Source: Dallia pectoralis
Taxonomy: Eukaryota; Chordata; Actinopteri; Esociformes; Umbridae
Direction: 5' to 3'
Length of the DNA stretch: 64,000 bases
Assembly (NCBI GenBank): GCA_029465975.1
Contig: CM055757.1
Location: 1,054,001-1,118,000 of the forward strand
The notes beneath the pieces are model-generated. The model made no database searches. It had not been told where the DNA came from and was given only the letters and a program-made list of their open reading frames with translations. The first letter of the stretch is position 1, and every line of letters begins with the position of its first letter. Below are positions 44,710 through 55,369 of this stretch, one piece after another. The position numbers and the translations under genes were made by a program.

Positions 44710-47700
44710 TCACACACGTTTCCTGGTCTTCTTTTTCTTCACTTTGGTGGTATTGCTTTTACTAGATGTCGGCTTGGAGATCAGCGCTGGTCTGGACCTG
44801 GTCAGGTGGTTGGTACTGGTGCTTAGCTTGGTGCGGTCCACATCAGGGCTGGAATCATAGGGCATCGTCCGGGCCGATAAGGGTTTGGGTTTGCTGTAGC
44901 GTGAGGTATCGTCCAGCAGGTTGGGCTGGGAGAAGGAGCGCATGGTGGGGGAGCCGGTCTGCCGGAGCTGGGTACTGCCCCCTAACATGGGCAGGTGCAC
45001 ATGCTCACTGCTCAGGTTCATCACAGAGTAGCGGCTGCTGTTGGACATGACAATGTGGTGCCAGGAGCTGAGAGGGGTGGCAGAGAAAGGCTGCGGGCCG
45101 CTGAATTCCTCCTTGACGCCTCCTGGGGATATAACCAGGGAGCTGCTGGGTGTGTTGGCGTCCACAGCGCTCTGGAAGGTCTTCAGGATGCGGTCGCTCT
45201 TCTGCTTCTCCTTCTTCTGACGGGACTCGACGTTGCGCAGCTGCCGCCGGTGGTCCCGCATCATCTGCTTCCTGGTGTCAGCCAGACCCCTGAGGAAAAA
45301 CCCGGAGACTTTAAAATCACATGCCAAATCTAAACCAGCTGTGCCCATTCTAATCACCCACATCTGATTCAGGTGCTCAACGTTATATACAGTATCTCAC
45401 AAAGGAGATTTCACACCTGACATTCTTGGAAATATTTGATTATATCTTTTATGTGACAACACTGAAGAAATGACACTTTGCTACACTGTAAAGTAGTGAG
45501 TGTACAGCTTGTATACCAGTGTACATTTGCTGTCCCCTCAAAATAACTCAACACACAGATATACAAATGTGAGGGGTGTACTCACTTGTGTGATATACTG
45601 TGAGTGATTTTTTTAAATTTAACCTTTATTTAACCAGGTAGGCCAATTGAGAACAAATTCTCATTTGCAACGGCGACCTGGGGAGAAGCTGGGGATTGAA
45701 ACCAGGACATACAAAGCATGCACTCTACCACTGAGCTACACCAATAAGTGTCCCAATACCCTCATAGCCCACTAGATGTCCTCAGTGGACTAGGAATTGT
45801 GACAAACTCACTCAGCTTTTCAAACACTAATAAATCGATACGCTGAGCATGAATGTCTGATGTTTTGACCAGAATATGACAAAAAGATGTGTGAATAGTT
45901 AATAAATCTGTTCAGTTCTCAGACAATAACTAGGTTTAACTTGTGAGCATTGCAGTTTCCTACCTGTAATCTACCATCCCTGTTCTTTCACGGTCCAGTC
46001 TCTGAATCAACTCCTCAATCTGACGTCTATCCAAGGGAATGTTGGATTGCTGTAATGGTGGCATTAAAACGTAGGAATTAACAATGTTTTGATGAGAATA
46101 CAATGTTTCATTAAAGGACACACTCGTATGAGTACATATTAGGTGAGGGTATTCCAGTTAGTTCAATAGACCCTCCACATGTCAGAGATTGTGGAGGGAG
46201 CAATTAAACAGAGACCTGCACAGCCTTCCTGAAATCAGACACAGGCACTCGCATTGTCCCATCTTTATCGATTTTCCGAAAGAAGTCCCAAAGGCGCAGT
46301 TTCCGCACATCCAGGTAGTCCTTCAGAGCAAACGGCAGATAGAAAATGTTTAATCTTTTACAAAATACTCTCTAGTTTTAATTCTGCAGTGTCTTTGATA
46401 ATGCAGCCATTCATACAAAAGGTTAACTCTTAGTTTGTACAATGTGCAGTTACACTCTAATATGCATTGATGTCACATGTAATTATACAACTGTGTCATG
46501 AGTCCCAGTGGACTACACATCACCTGGATGACTTTCATGGGGTCGGGGCGTTTGGGGGGTTTCTTAGCCATAAAGCCCCCGACCCCTCCATACTGCACAT
46601 CGAAACTGGGATGCTCGTGGCACGTGAGCTCCAACAGCTGCACAAAGTTCTCATTCACCAAAACATTCTACACACAAACATCAAGGACTCAGTGAGCACA
46701 CCAGGTCACGGACAAGTCCCAATACAGAAATCAAAACACTTGTTGTACATTCTTTACATCCGGAAGAGAACAGCGACACTCACAGATATGTTAACCTCCT
46801 CTAGAGCAGTTTTGGCTGTGTTCTTTACCACGGTGACTAGAGCCATAGCTCCCTCTACTGTCAGAGCGTTATAAGCCAGCTGTAGGGGCACAACATGTAA
46901 AAGGTCACCTTAACTCCACATCACACTGGTCCAAATGTGCCCCCAGCCACTCAAGCCCATCCAGTACCATCAGCACCCTGAGAGTGTCGTTAGCCTCCAG
47001 CCCCTTACACAGCATGTCCACCCCTTCATTGGTGATTCGGTTGTGGCTGAGATTTAGATGTACCAGACTGTTGTTGAACTTTAGTGCTTCACCTAATGCC
47101 AAGGCCCCCTCATTCCCAAAGCCATTCCAGGAAATGTCCAGGCGTTTCAGGGTCACATTGACCTATGTCAATAATAGATGTCATGATCACAGGCAATTTA
47201 ACTTTATTATTTAATTTACTGTGTGAATTGGCTTGAGTGTGTGTATTCATACCTTGAGACCAGCACAGAACGCTACAGCGCCTTTCATTCGCAAGTGGTT
47301 CCAGCTTAAGTCTAGTTCTTCCAGTCCTTCATTGTTTGCTGTAAGATAATAAAGTCAGTGACTTATGCAAAATGTAAAAAACACACACCTGATCGTAACC
47401 TTAAGCCTTCATTAGACTGTACAATACTCCATTTATTGGTTTGCTAACCTGCAACAGAGTGAGATACAAATATAAAATGAAATGGGCTCACCTAACATCT
47501 GACCCAGATGCTCCCCACCTCTCCTACAGAACTGATTGTGGCTCAGGTCCAGTTCTTTAACTCTGTAGTTGTTCTAATTGGAGAGATATTGCAAGTAGCA
47601 AGCTATAGTCTGTCATAAAATCAATATGCATTGTATTTTATGTAATTTTCTATTCACTTACTGCCAGTGCATCTGCAAAACGCTTAGCATCATCCTCTAT

Positions 47701-48708
47701 AAATCCATTCCCTGTTAAGAAATCAGGTTTATTTTTTAACAATTAAGAAAGTGTAGAGAGATTTTTTTCTCCAAATTTGTAATTATAAGTGCCCTACCTG
47801 AGAGTTTGATGGATTTTATGGAAATGTTGTTGTGGAGCAGTTTTGCTATGCACTCAGCTCCTTCCGACTGCAGATGATTGTTGGACAAATCCTATGAAAC
47901 CACCAGAGGGCGTTGTAACTTTCATTTGAAACCATATCGTTTACAACTCTTACGCCCCCGTGTGGCCGGTTGTAGGATATCACTTCATACATATCCATGT
48001 TCATAATAATGTCAAATACAATCCATCTAACAAAGGGCCATATCAAAACTAATTCCCACTTACCAGACGGTGAATGGTGAAATTTGCCTTCAGCATTTCC
48101 ACCAAATATTTGGCTCCTTCAGCCAATAGGTAGTTGTCTGCCAGCTCAAGGTTGGTGATGTGCATGTCAGTCTGTGAATCATTTCAATGAGTTTTCCTGA
48201 GCATTCAGCCAGTTCCTAGACGTTGGTATCGTATCTATTGATTATATAGACTACACGACTTACCACCAGGGCGATGGCCAACGCCTTCCCCCCCAGGGGC
48301 CCTAGGCTATGGTGGTTGAGGTTCATAGTGGAGGCACCCAGGTTTCGAAGGAAGTAGGAGACAGGAACCACCCCAGCTAGCCTGCAAGACTGCAGATACA
48401 GCTCAGCTGTCGATGTGACCTCAATGGGTTTTTTCTCTGACAATTTAAATTAGTGTCGTCAGACAAATATCACAAATATCACAAATATCACGAGTGAATA
48501 AAGCATCAAACAAGTGAACATGATAACAAGCTGTAACACATTGTAATAACTACTGTGAGCAGATGTGATATGGTGATGTATAAAATGTCAATTATAAAAG
48601 CGTACCGTCCACCTCCAGGTCTGTATCACACCATTCCTCCCTGTCTTCTGCACAGGATGAAGTATCATTATCTGCCAGGCAGAGAGATTCAATAGATAGG
48701 TTTGACAT
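44710..48708 (-). CDS. lrrc74a: Leucine-rich repeat protein, LRRC74A-like, 13 exons
   Basis: Exons, minus: 48708-48606, 48436-48264, 48171-48064, 47891-47798, 47711-47662, 47573-47492, 47338-47253, 47162-46968, 46879-46784, 46667-46524, 46320-46216, 46049-45964, 45289-44710. All borders have GT/AG and agree in phase; about 633 aa. An acidic start (MSNLSIESLCLADNDTSS) precedes ribonuclease-inhibitor-type LRRs, for example MNLNHHSLGPLGGKALA, LELADNYLLAEGAKYL, LDLSHNQF, LDLSWNHLRMKGAVAF and LDISWNGFGNEGALAL. Two EF-hand-like segments follow (DKDGTMRV, DRERTGMVDY). A basic coiled tail (KQMMRDHRRQLRNVESRQKK) then leads to a Ser/Pro-rich C-terminus. The EF-hand part favours LRRC74A over LRRC74B. 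The tail makes it longer than human LRRC74A. Function is unknown. Confidence 0.85.
45600..45748 (-). mobile_element. tRNA-Ala-derived SINE in the last lrrc74a intron
   Basis: On the minus strand the head reads GGTGTAGCTCAGTGGTAGAG, TGCATGCTTTGTATGT and GGTTTCAATCCCC, close to tRNA-Ala with A and B boxes. The tail contains GAGAATTTGTTCTCAATTGG and ends CCTGGTTAAATAAAGGTTAA, a common fish SINE ending. Mutations in the boxes suggest it is no longer active. Confidence 0.8.
47900..47912 (+). promoter_or_regulatory. CTCF-like motif in an lrrc74a intron
   Basis: CCACCAGAGGGCG is a close match to the CTCF core and lies just outside the exon ending at 47891. Motif evidence only. Confidence 0.4.
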
Positions 48709-49078
48709 CCTGTGTTCCCACCCTCTAATACGACTCAGGTCCAATAATAGTACTTCATAATCAGATTATCTTAAATGCTCTTTTAATGCATTCCATTTGA
48801 ACTTTCATTGGCATTTTCCCCCTGTATGCATCTGAATCAGTAACTGTTGCAACGGTGAAATCAAATACCCGGTGATGCCCCAAGCGGAAATTCAACACTG
48901 ACACACCATCATGTGTTATAAAAAATTCACCAACAGTACCAACAACTTTTTTTATCAAATAAATGGAGAAATAATTCACTTTTTTGACATTTAAAAACAC
49001 ACCGGACAACCACCAACATCTAAAGGGGGGAAAACATGCATGAACCAAAATGTATCAATGACAACACTTTCTCTAGAT
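48709..49078. other. Upstream flank of lrrc74a
   Basis: It should hold the lrrc74a 5' UTR and promoter. No TATA box or further exon was recognised. The 95-codon minus frame at 48761-49048 has no recognised domain and no splice signal leading into the gene. Confidence 0.35.
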
Positions 49079-49409
49079 CAGGGGAGGGCAGATATTTCAG
49101 CACAGGGCCACATGAGCACTTTAAAATTATATGAAGGGCCACATTTGTTATGTAATTTGTTCATTTTAAAAGATGTGTGCAGAAATGGGCTATAATTAAA
49201 ATTAATTAATTAAAATGTTTACACATAACGTATATACTGGAGGTGTGTTATATCTAAATAACTTTAATTCAGATTCAGATACATTACAGTTGTACTGCAA
49301 AATTATTTTATACTTCCTCTCAAAGCTGTTTTAATACCTTCCGTGGGCCTGATGGAATTGCGTCGAGGGCCGGATTCGGCCCCCTTGGGCCATAGTTTGC
49401 CCACCCCTG
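49079..49409. mobile_element. hAT non-autonomous element with 8-bp target duplication
   Basis: It begins CAGGGGAGGGCAGATATT and ends TTTGCCCACCCCTG, imperfect inverted ends. It is flanked by CTCTAGAT on both sides (49071-49078 and 49410-49417), an exact 8-bp hAT target duplication. The 331-bp interior has no coding region and carries GGGCCACATGAG and GGGCCGGATTCGGCCC typical of this repeat. Confidence 0.92.
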
Positions 49410-50003
49410 CTCTAGATAGTACCCCGATTTCAGGGTTCTGTGTTTAAAAATAAAAGTAATACTTTTAACTCATCATCTTTCGTGGTGACATTGAGCTGAA
49501 TTTCACTGATGCATCTCTTCTGTATTGCCCGAAAATCTGTGAAAGAAGTCAATAAAACAGGACAAAGTTGCTACTAAATATTAACATTAATTGCCTAATA
49601 ACATTTGTATTAAAAAAACAAACACCAGTGCTGGGCAAATGAAAATATACCTCATTAACGCAACCAATTGTAAATGTTTTGGTGCTGAAATTCGTATATA
49701 ATTGATTATTTTAAATGGACTATTGTCGGAAATTAATGTTAGTTCAAATACATTAATAACTTACCAATTCCTAGCTATTTGTGCTTAATTAATTTAAATG
49801 TGTCCAGTCCATGCCACTATGTAACTGTCTAGCACTAGCAGTTTATAGCAAACGTTTCCTCATTTCCACATCATTGGCACTCCTGAACGTGGGCTGGTAG
49901 CTCAGGTAGGGAACCAGTAGGTTGCTTGACCATTTGCACTAATAAATCACATTTAAGGGGAATTCTTACCTGGAGCCTTTCTCCCTAAACTGCTTCACAC
50001 ATC

Positions 50004-50260
50004 CTAATTGCGCCCTCTTGTGGCAGGTTGTAGGACATATTACTTCACACATATCCTAGTACTGGGTAAACATGTGTTAGAATTAATATTACTGACAAAT
50101 ACAATTCCCTTCTTATGAAGAGCCACCTTAAGACTAATTCCTACTTGACAGTGAAATATGCCTCCAACCAATATCTCCAGCAAATATTTGGCTCCATCAG
50201 CCTATTGGGAGTTATCTGCCAACTCAAGTTGGTGATGCATGTCGGTTTGAGAATAATAGT
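50004..50260 (-). pseudogene. Decayed copy of lrrc74a exon 3 with flanking intron
   Basis: This stretch aligns by eye with 47948-48185, in the same order and orientation. Shared blocks include GGTTGTAGGA, CAAATATTTGGCTCC, TCTGCCA/TCTGCCAACTCAA and GGTTGGTGATG-like sequence. The exon part (about 50144-50250) has lost bases and splice signals, so it cannot code. It lies 5' of lrrc74a and reads as an old partial tandem duplication. Confidence 0.75.
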
Positions 50261-50799
50261 CCGCACAACGTTTTTGAGTACTTTTCTATGAAGGGTGTAG
50301 TTATTTGTATATTGTTTAATTAGTGTTGTCTATATGCAACAGCATAACAACTCGCGTATAATCGCATTGTCTTTTTTGATTATGTAGGTGTGTTCTTAAA
50401 CTACACACATGCACATGCACGCCAACACACACCCAAACACGCACGCCGCCTGTATGCTGGAGTGAAAATCACTGCATGATAGTAGGCCTACACTTAGCTT
50501 TTGTGATACCGTATTATTCCTATTTAAAGGTAGGCTAAATGTTATTGCGGAAAAAACGAAACGCCTTCCACAATGGCATTTATGTAAGAGACTAATCAGC
50601 ATTTTGCATCTGATTAACGTCTTTATAAAATAATGTATAATAGGCTATTCATACGTATCTTACTTTGTGTGTTTTTTGTTTATTAGTTGTCAATTTAGTT
50701 TTCTAATCAAATTACATATTCCAATATGTTTTCACTGGGTTTTAACAGTCTGAAGTGAGCATGGTCTGGATTCAACCTGATTCATGGTCACACATTTGA

Positions 50800-51035
50800 T
50801 TTGGGAAAACAGTGACAGGCCGGATTTATTCTCACCTTAATAACCTCTTGCCCACATCCCATGTAGATAAACTGAGGAGCCAAAACATTATGACCTGACT
50901 TGGTCTCTGCGTGTTGCCAAACCAGCGCCCACTCCACTGAGGCCCCGAGGCATGGACTCCACCAGATCTCTGAAGGTGTTGGTTGGTCTGGCACATCCCA
51001 CAGCCTTGTGTTGGGACACCAAAAAAGCACTTCAT
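50800..51035 (+). mobile_element. Fragment of a widespread fish repeat
   Basis: GAGGAGCCAAAACATTATGA, GAGGCATGGACTCCACCAGA and CTCTGAAGGTGTTG are landmark strings of a common teleost repeat. Ends are not defined. Minus-strand open frames here are incidental. Confidence 0.5.
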
Positions 51036-53645
51036 TTTAGGGAAACCCTGCAGTAGAAAATGAAATGAGAACTGCAGATAACGTCGTTATGTGTGTTCTC
51101 CCCTGGCCAATGTCTGAGAATGGAGTGTGGTTAAATGGTGCCCAATGGTGACCATTTTAAAATAGAGGTACGGTAGAGACAAAGTTTCGTGTTACTCAAT
51201 GGAATTAAAATACTTCAAGCTGTGTAAAAACACCAAGTCTGAACTAGTGGAATCTCTGGGTGCAGCACAGAAACAAGTCCCTACTTAAGCACAGGGGCGT
51301 GTAGTCTTCCAGCAAAAATGGTTCTGATAACCACAGTACACCTCCCTGTCCTCGACTTGAGCAGAACCGCAACTTTACATAACAACCCTTAATCTAACAT
51401 CAGCTCACAAAGTCATTATCTCTTGTTCTGGCCAGCCACAGGGTAATCAACCTTTAATAAATCAACATGTATACTATACTATAAGAAAAACGTAGTATAT
51501 TTTCAATGTTAATTAATGAGGACACTTTGTAATATTTCGAGGCATATATTGTCAGTTTTGCAGGGCTTTGAAAAATGTATTTGTAAAGCTATCCACCCAG
51601 GGATTCAAACATCCTATCGTTTTGTGATGATCAACAAGCTCTTTCAAACAAGCTAAAAGCACATGCTTGTAGAACAAATGAAATTGTTAAATACTTTTAT
51701 TTTCTTCTTTGTTATTGTAATTGCTGTGTCTTCAATGGCCGTTAACTTTTTAGGTGATGGGAGCCGCATAAAGAAGTTGCTGACTATTTTGTTGGAAGGT
51801 CTGTTTTTAAAAAAAATTCCAGTTATGATTTCCCACATAATTGAAAATGTACCATTCGTATCGTACCACCCGTGACGAATGTGGAAGGCAGTGTTCTGGC
51901 CAAGAACACTAGAGAACACTGCCAGAACACTGGGAGGGAATTCCTTCATGTTGGAGACAAAAGGGAAAGTTAAGAAACATGTTTGATTTATTTTGAAAAA
52001 AACGTGTAATCAACCTGAATATATATCCTTTGATGTCTGAACTGGTTGGAGTTTTTTATAATGGTCATTAAAAATGTCCAACGTCATCTGTTTTTCAAGA
52101 TGCGGTCTGGAGTTTCTTGGAATAACAAGCTTTTTTAACCTCACATTTCGGGCTGATTGTGAAATGCATATATTTTTTAATCTACATTTGAAAGTTAGCT
52201 GTTTTGATTACACGGGGTACATTGTAAAACATATTGACATGACATACTGTCAGGAACCCATATGGCTCGACAGCGCCACTTTGAAAACCAATGGCCCAAA
52301 CGCACATTATCGGGGGTAGAAGTCGCAAGCAAGTTATCGAGCACAATTAATACATAGAAGCTATTCAATGTGCTTTACAAAGGAAACAAATACAAAATAC
52401 ATGTATTTTATATTCATAGCAACATGATAGTGGCTTCTTGGCCCATTATATTATTTTCTCTCGCCGTGTAATCATCATCTCAGTAAAACTCTGTAAAGGC
52501 TACATTTCACATAAGCTACGTACAGGTTTTCATTTATGCCATGTATTACAATAAAAACATCAAATAGGCAAATCGATGTAGAATAGAACAGTACATTTAG
52601 TACATTTGGGACACGTCTAAGATCTTCTGGTAGTTTATTCCAGTTGTATGCAGCGTATCTGTTGAATGCAGCTTCACCATAGTTTTGACTCTGGGTTCTA
52701 CAAGCTGTCCTGAGTTCATTGGTCTGAGAGCCCTGCTTGGTTTACAATCTTCAAACATATCAGAAATGTATTCGAGGCCGAGACCGATTTATAGACTAAA
52801 AGCATCACTTTAAAATATATTCTGTAACTGACTGGAAACCAGTGGAGTGATGTGCTCTGTTCTCTTGGTCTTGGTTAACATTTTAGCAGCATCATTCTGA
52901 ATGAGTCCAGTTAAGAGCCCACGACAGTACCCAATGGAGATGAAAGCATGGATTAGCTTCTCTTGGTCTTGGGACACCAGGTCCTTCTGGCTATATTTTA
53001 AAGATATGATAGAATGCTGTTTTGGTGACCGTTTTGATATCACTGGTAAACCAGTTATTTCCTAATATTAGTTATTCTATTTTTGTTGACAAACACAATT
53101 ATCTGTTTTATGTTTAGACAATTTTGGTTCTGACCCAGCTTTCATGAAATGCAAAACCTGCCTTTCGGCTCAGCTCTCTTTTCGTCACAACGGTTTAAAG
53201 AAAGTGTTTTCCATTGTTCCCTCACTCGCGAACAGGACCCCGAGGTACTTGAACTCCTGGTAAACCAGACAATTCATAATGCATCAACTTACTAATGAAA
53301 CCAACTTTAATACAATCAAAAGCCTTTATAATATTATCAATGTCAAAAGGAACCTTTTTTCTTTCTGTAGCATTCTTATTTGAGTTTTCATATTACATTC
53401 CAACTGGATTTACATGTGTATATATATGATCCTTTATTTATGTTATTGTTATTAGAACAAGTTCTGCAAGACAATTTATTACATTTTCTATCAGACTTCC
53501 CCCGCAGAATCTTGAGGCAGCAAGAATCCTAAAGGTTAATTACAGGATCATTTCAAATCATGCTTATAAATCATCTCATCTCTTTTTGAATACGTTCATG
53601 ACATTAAATCGGTATTCTAGTCATGGGTTTTTAATGACATAATGA
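51036..53645. other. Intergenic DNA between lrrc74a and thbd
   Basis: No exon was recognised. About 52600-53050 carries strings such as GTTCTCTTGGTCTTGGTTAA and CATTCTGAATGAGTCCAGTT seen in abundant fish repeats, probably a LINE-related fragment. A GAACACTGCCAGAACACT-type inverted motif lies near 51885-51930. The rest is AT-rich. Confidence 0.4.
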
Positions 53646-54701
53646 TTAGCATTCCGATATTACAGCTGCCGCAAAGAAAATGCACATCCCAACAACACTC
53701 CGGATTGAGGCAGATGAAGACTTACTTTTGTTAACACCTGAATAGTTATTAACACTTGCATAGTTATTAACACTATTAACACCGGAATAGTTGTTAACAC
53801 CTGAATCGTTGTGAACAGATTTTGTTAGGGAAACAATCTCGGTTTTGACACATTTGACGACATTGTGAAGTGAATAACCTGATTTGCATGCGCAGAAGAA
53901 ACCTCCTAACGTATTATGACACAGTTGATCACAGTAATTATTGTCGCATTCGTTGATATCCAGGCAATAATCCAGGCTTAATATGAAGCCAGCAGGACAG
54001 ATACACTGGTTTTGCCTGTCGCATATGGCTGAGCAGTTGGCAGAGGAGCAGTGCATTTGGCACAGATGTGGGTTGTTTCTGCTTGGGATGTATCCATCAT
54101 GACACGAGCACGTGTACCCGCCGTGCACGTCTGCGCATTTATGTTGACACGGAGCCGCATCGCATCGTTCTTCACTATAAATGACACGCACGTTATGGGA
54201 GAGCGTTAGGGGTTTCTGGCACGCGCTTTCGGACACATTCTCACACAAGCACCCATCGATGTGGTCCTGGCACGGTCGTTCGGTCCACGTGCGGTCGGTA
54301 GAAACGGACACGCACTGCGGAGCGCACACGTTCTTGTTGTCCTTCCAGCTGCTGAATGCAGATGTTTGGAACCCAGAAGTCCACTCGTACCCTCGCAAGG
54401 ACAAGTCGGTGTCGCTACATCGGTCCTCTGGAAGGCGCAGTCCAATCCAGAAGTCTCCCCGTGCGCCTACGAGCATATCTCCGATTGTTTCGTCTGATTC
54501 TGCAGATCGAACTGTCATTAATACTCCGTTTATTTTTTGGCAAATGTTTCCAGACGACTGGAAGTTGACTGCACCCAGGATTAGAGCGTAACAGATGCCC
54601 CCTCTGCACGTGCATGTAGAGGACACATCTGGTTCCCCTTCCACCGTTATCATAACCATAATAACCAGATGTGCGGTTATCAAACCAATTAAATTATTCA
54701 T
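53646..54701 (-). CDS. thbd: Reduced thrombomodulin-like receptor, single exon
   Basis: 351-aa intronless frame. Signal peptide about 1-22 (IGLITAHLVIMVMITVEG). C-type-lectin-like domain about 30-155 (FWIGLRL, LRGYEWTSG). Three EGF modules follow, about 180-214, 215-246 and 247-284. Their spacing and the CQM / CICPAGFIL / DINEC landmarks match EGF4-6 of thrombomodulin, the part that binds thrombin and supports protein C activation; EGF1-3 are absent. A linker with NNYSGVN-type repeats (about 302-325) leads to a Ser-rich site and a terminal hydrophobic segment (SVVGMCIFFAAAVISEC) that ends the protein with no basic cytoplasmic tail. The gene is tandem with cd93, as in mammals. It could be a lineage-specific thbd duplicate. 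Confidence 0.8.
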   Translation of the reverse strand: MNNLIGLITAHLVIMVMITVEGEPDVSSTCTCRGGICYALILGAVNFQSSGNICQKINGVLMTVRSAESDETIGDMLVGARGDFWIGLRLPEDRCSDTDLSLRGYEWTSGFQTSAFSSWKDNKNVCAPQCVSVSTDRTWTERPCQDHIDGCLCENVSESACQKPLTLSHNVRVIYSEERCDAAPCQHKCADVHGGYTCSCHDGYIPSRNNPHLCQMHCSSANCSAICDRQNQCICPAGFILSLDYCLDINECDNNYCDQLCHNTLGGFFCACKSGYSLHNVVKCVKTEIVSLTKSVHNDSGVNNYSGVNSVNNYASVNNYSGVNKSKSSSASIRSVVGMCIFFAAAVISEC

Positions 54702-55217
54702 CGTATTGCAGCAAAATATTCCTGGACTAACTTAATTTACTAGCTATCTTGGATTTAAAGGTTTCTTGAAGAGGCAAATTAATTTAGACTGCTGACATGG
54801 ATAAGTTCTAGGCTTCAACCAAGGAACCACCCGACTAGGTTCTATTCAACCAAGGAAATACACTTCCGTATACTGAGGACGGAAATCGTATATCCAACCC
54901 ATTGCGTGGGTATTAGATAATACATATTCGATACGTCAAATATTAAAGGCAGAATTGATCTTGCTGTTTATAAATAATAAATAAATGCCTTTCTTTACGT
55001 TATATATGTTAACATTTTATTACATTTGAATCGTGGAAAATCACTTAACAGCACTATTTGTAATACATAGCCTAATAAAAAAGTGTATTCTCTTCTTCCA
55101 ATTATCCTTACTTTGACATTGTCCATCAGGCTGAATGTTGGACTTAACTTTGTCCAGTATAAGAAATCGCATAACTCTCCGCATAAGAGCGCAATATAAA
55201 TTACTTACCTTAATTTG
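54702..55217. other. Upstream flank of thbd
   Basis: Non-coding DNA that should include the thbd promoter and 5' UTR on the minus strand. No motif was distinctive enough to call. Confidence 0.35.
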
Positions 55218-55369
55218 ATGGTGTTGGTGCAAATGTCCTCGCACCGATTACTGAGGCATTCGTCTGTGTCTACACAGTCACGACCATTCTTGGACAAAGT
55301 GAACCCCCTGATGCAATTACAGGAATAGGATCCCTGAGAGTTAAGACATGTTTGGTGACATGGTGATCT
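55218..55369 (-). repeat. Exact 152-bp copy of a cd93 EGF segment
   Basis: Base for base the same as 60665-60816 inside cd93 and in the same orientation. It encodes part of two EGF modules (NSQGSYSCNCIRGFTLSKNG and the start of the next). Similarity stops abruptly at both sides. There is no start codon or extended frame, so it is a gene fragment. Confidence 0.95.

Noticed and set aside
49885..49940. tRNA-like string GGCTGGTAGCTCAGGTAGGG
   Set aside because: Has an A-box resemblance, but no B box, stem structure or SINE tail was found.
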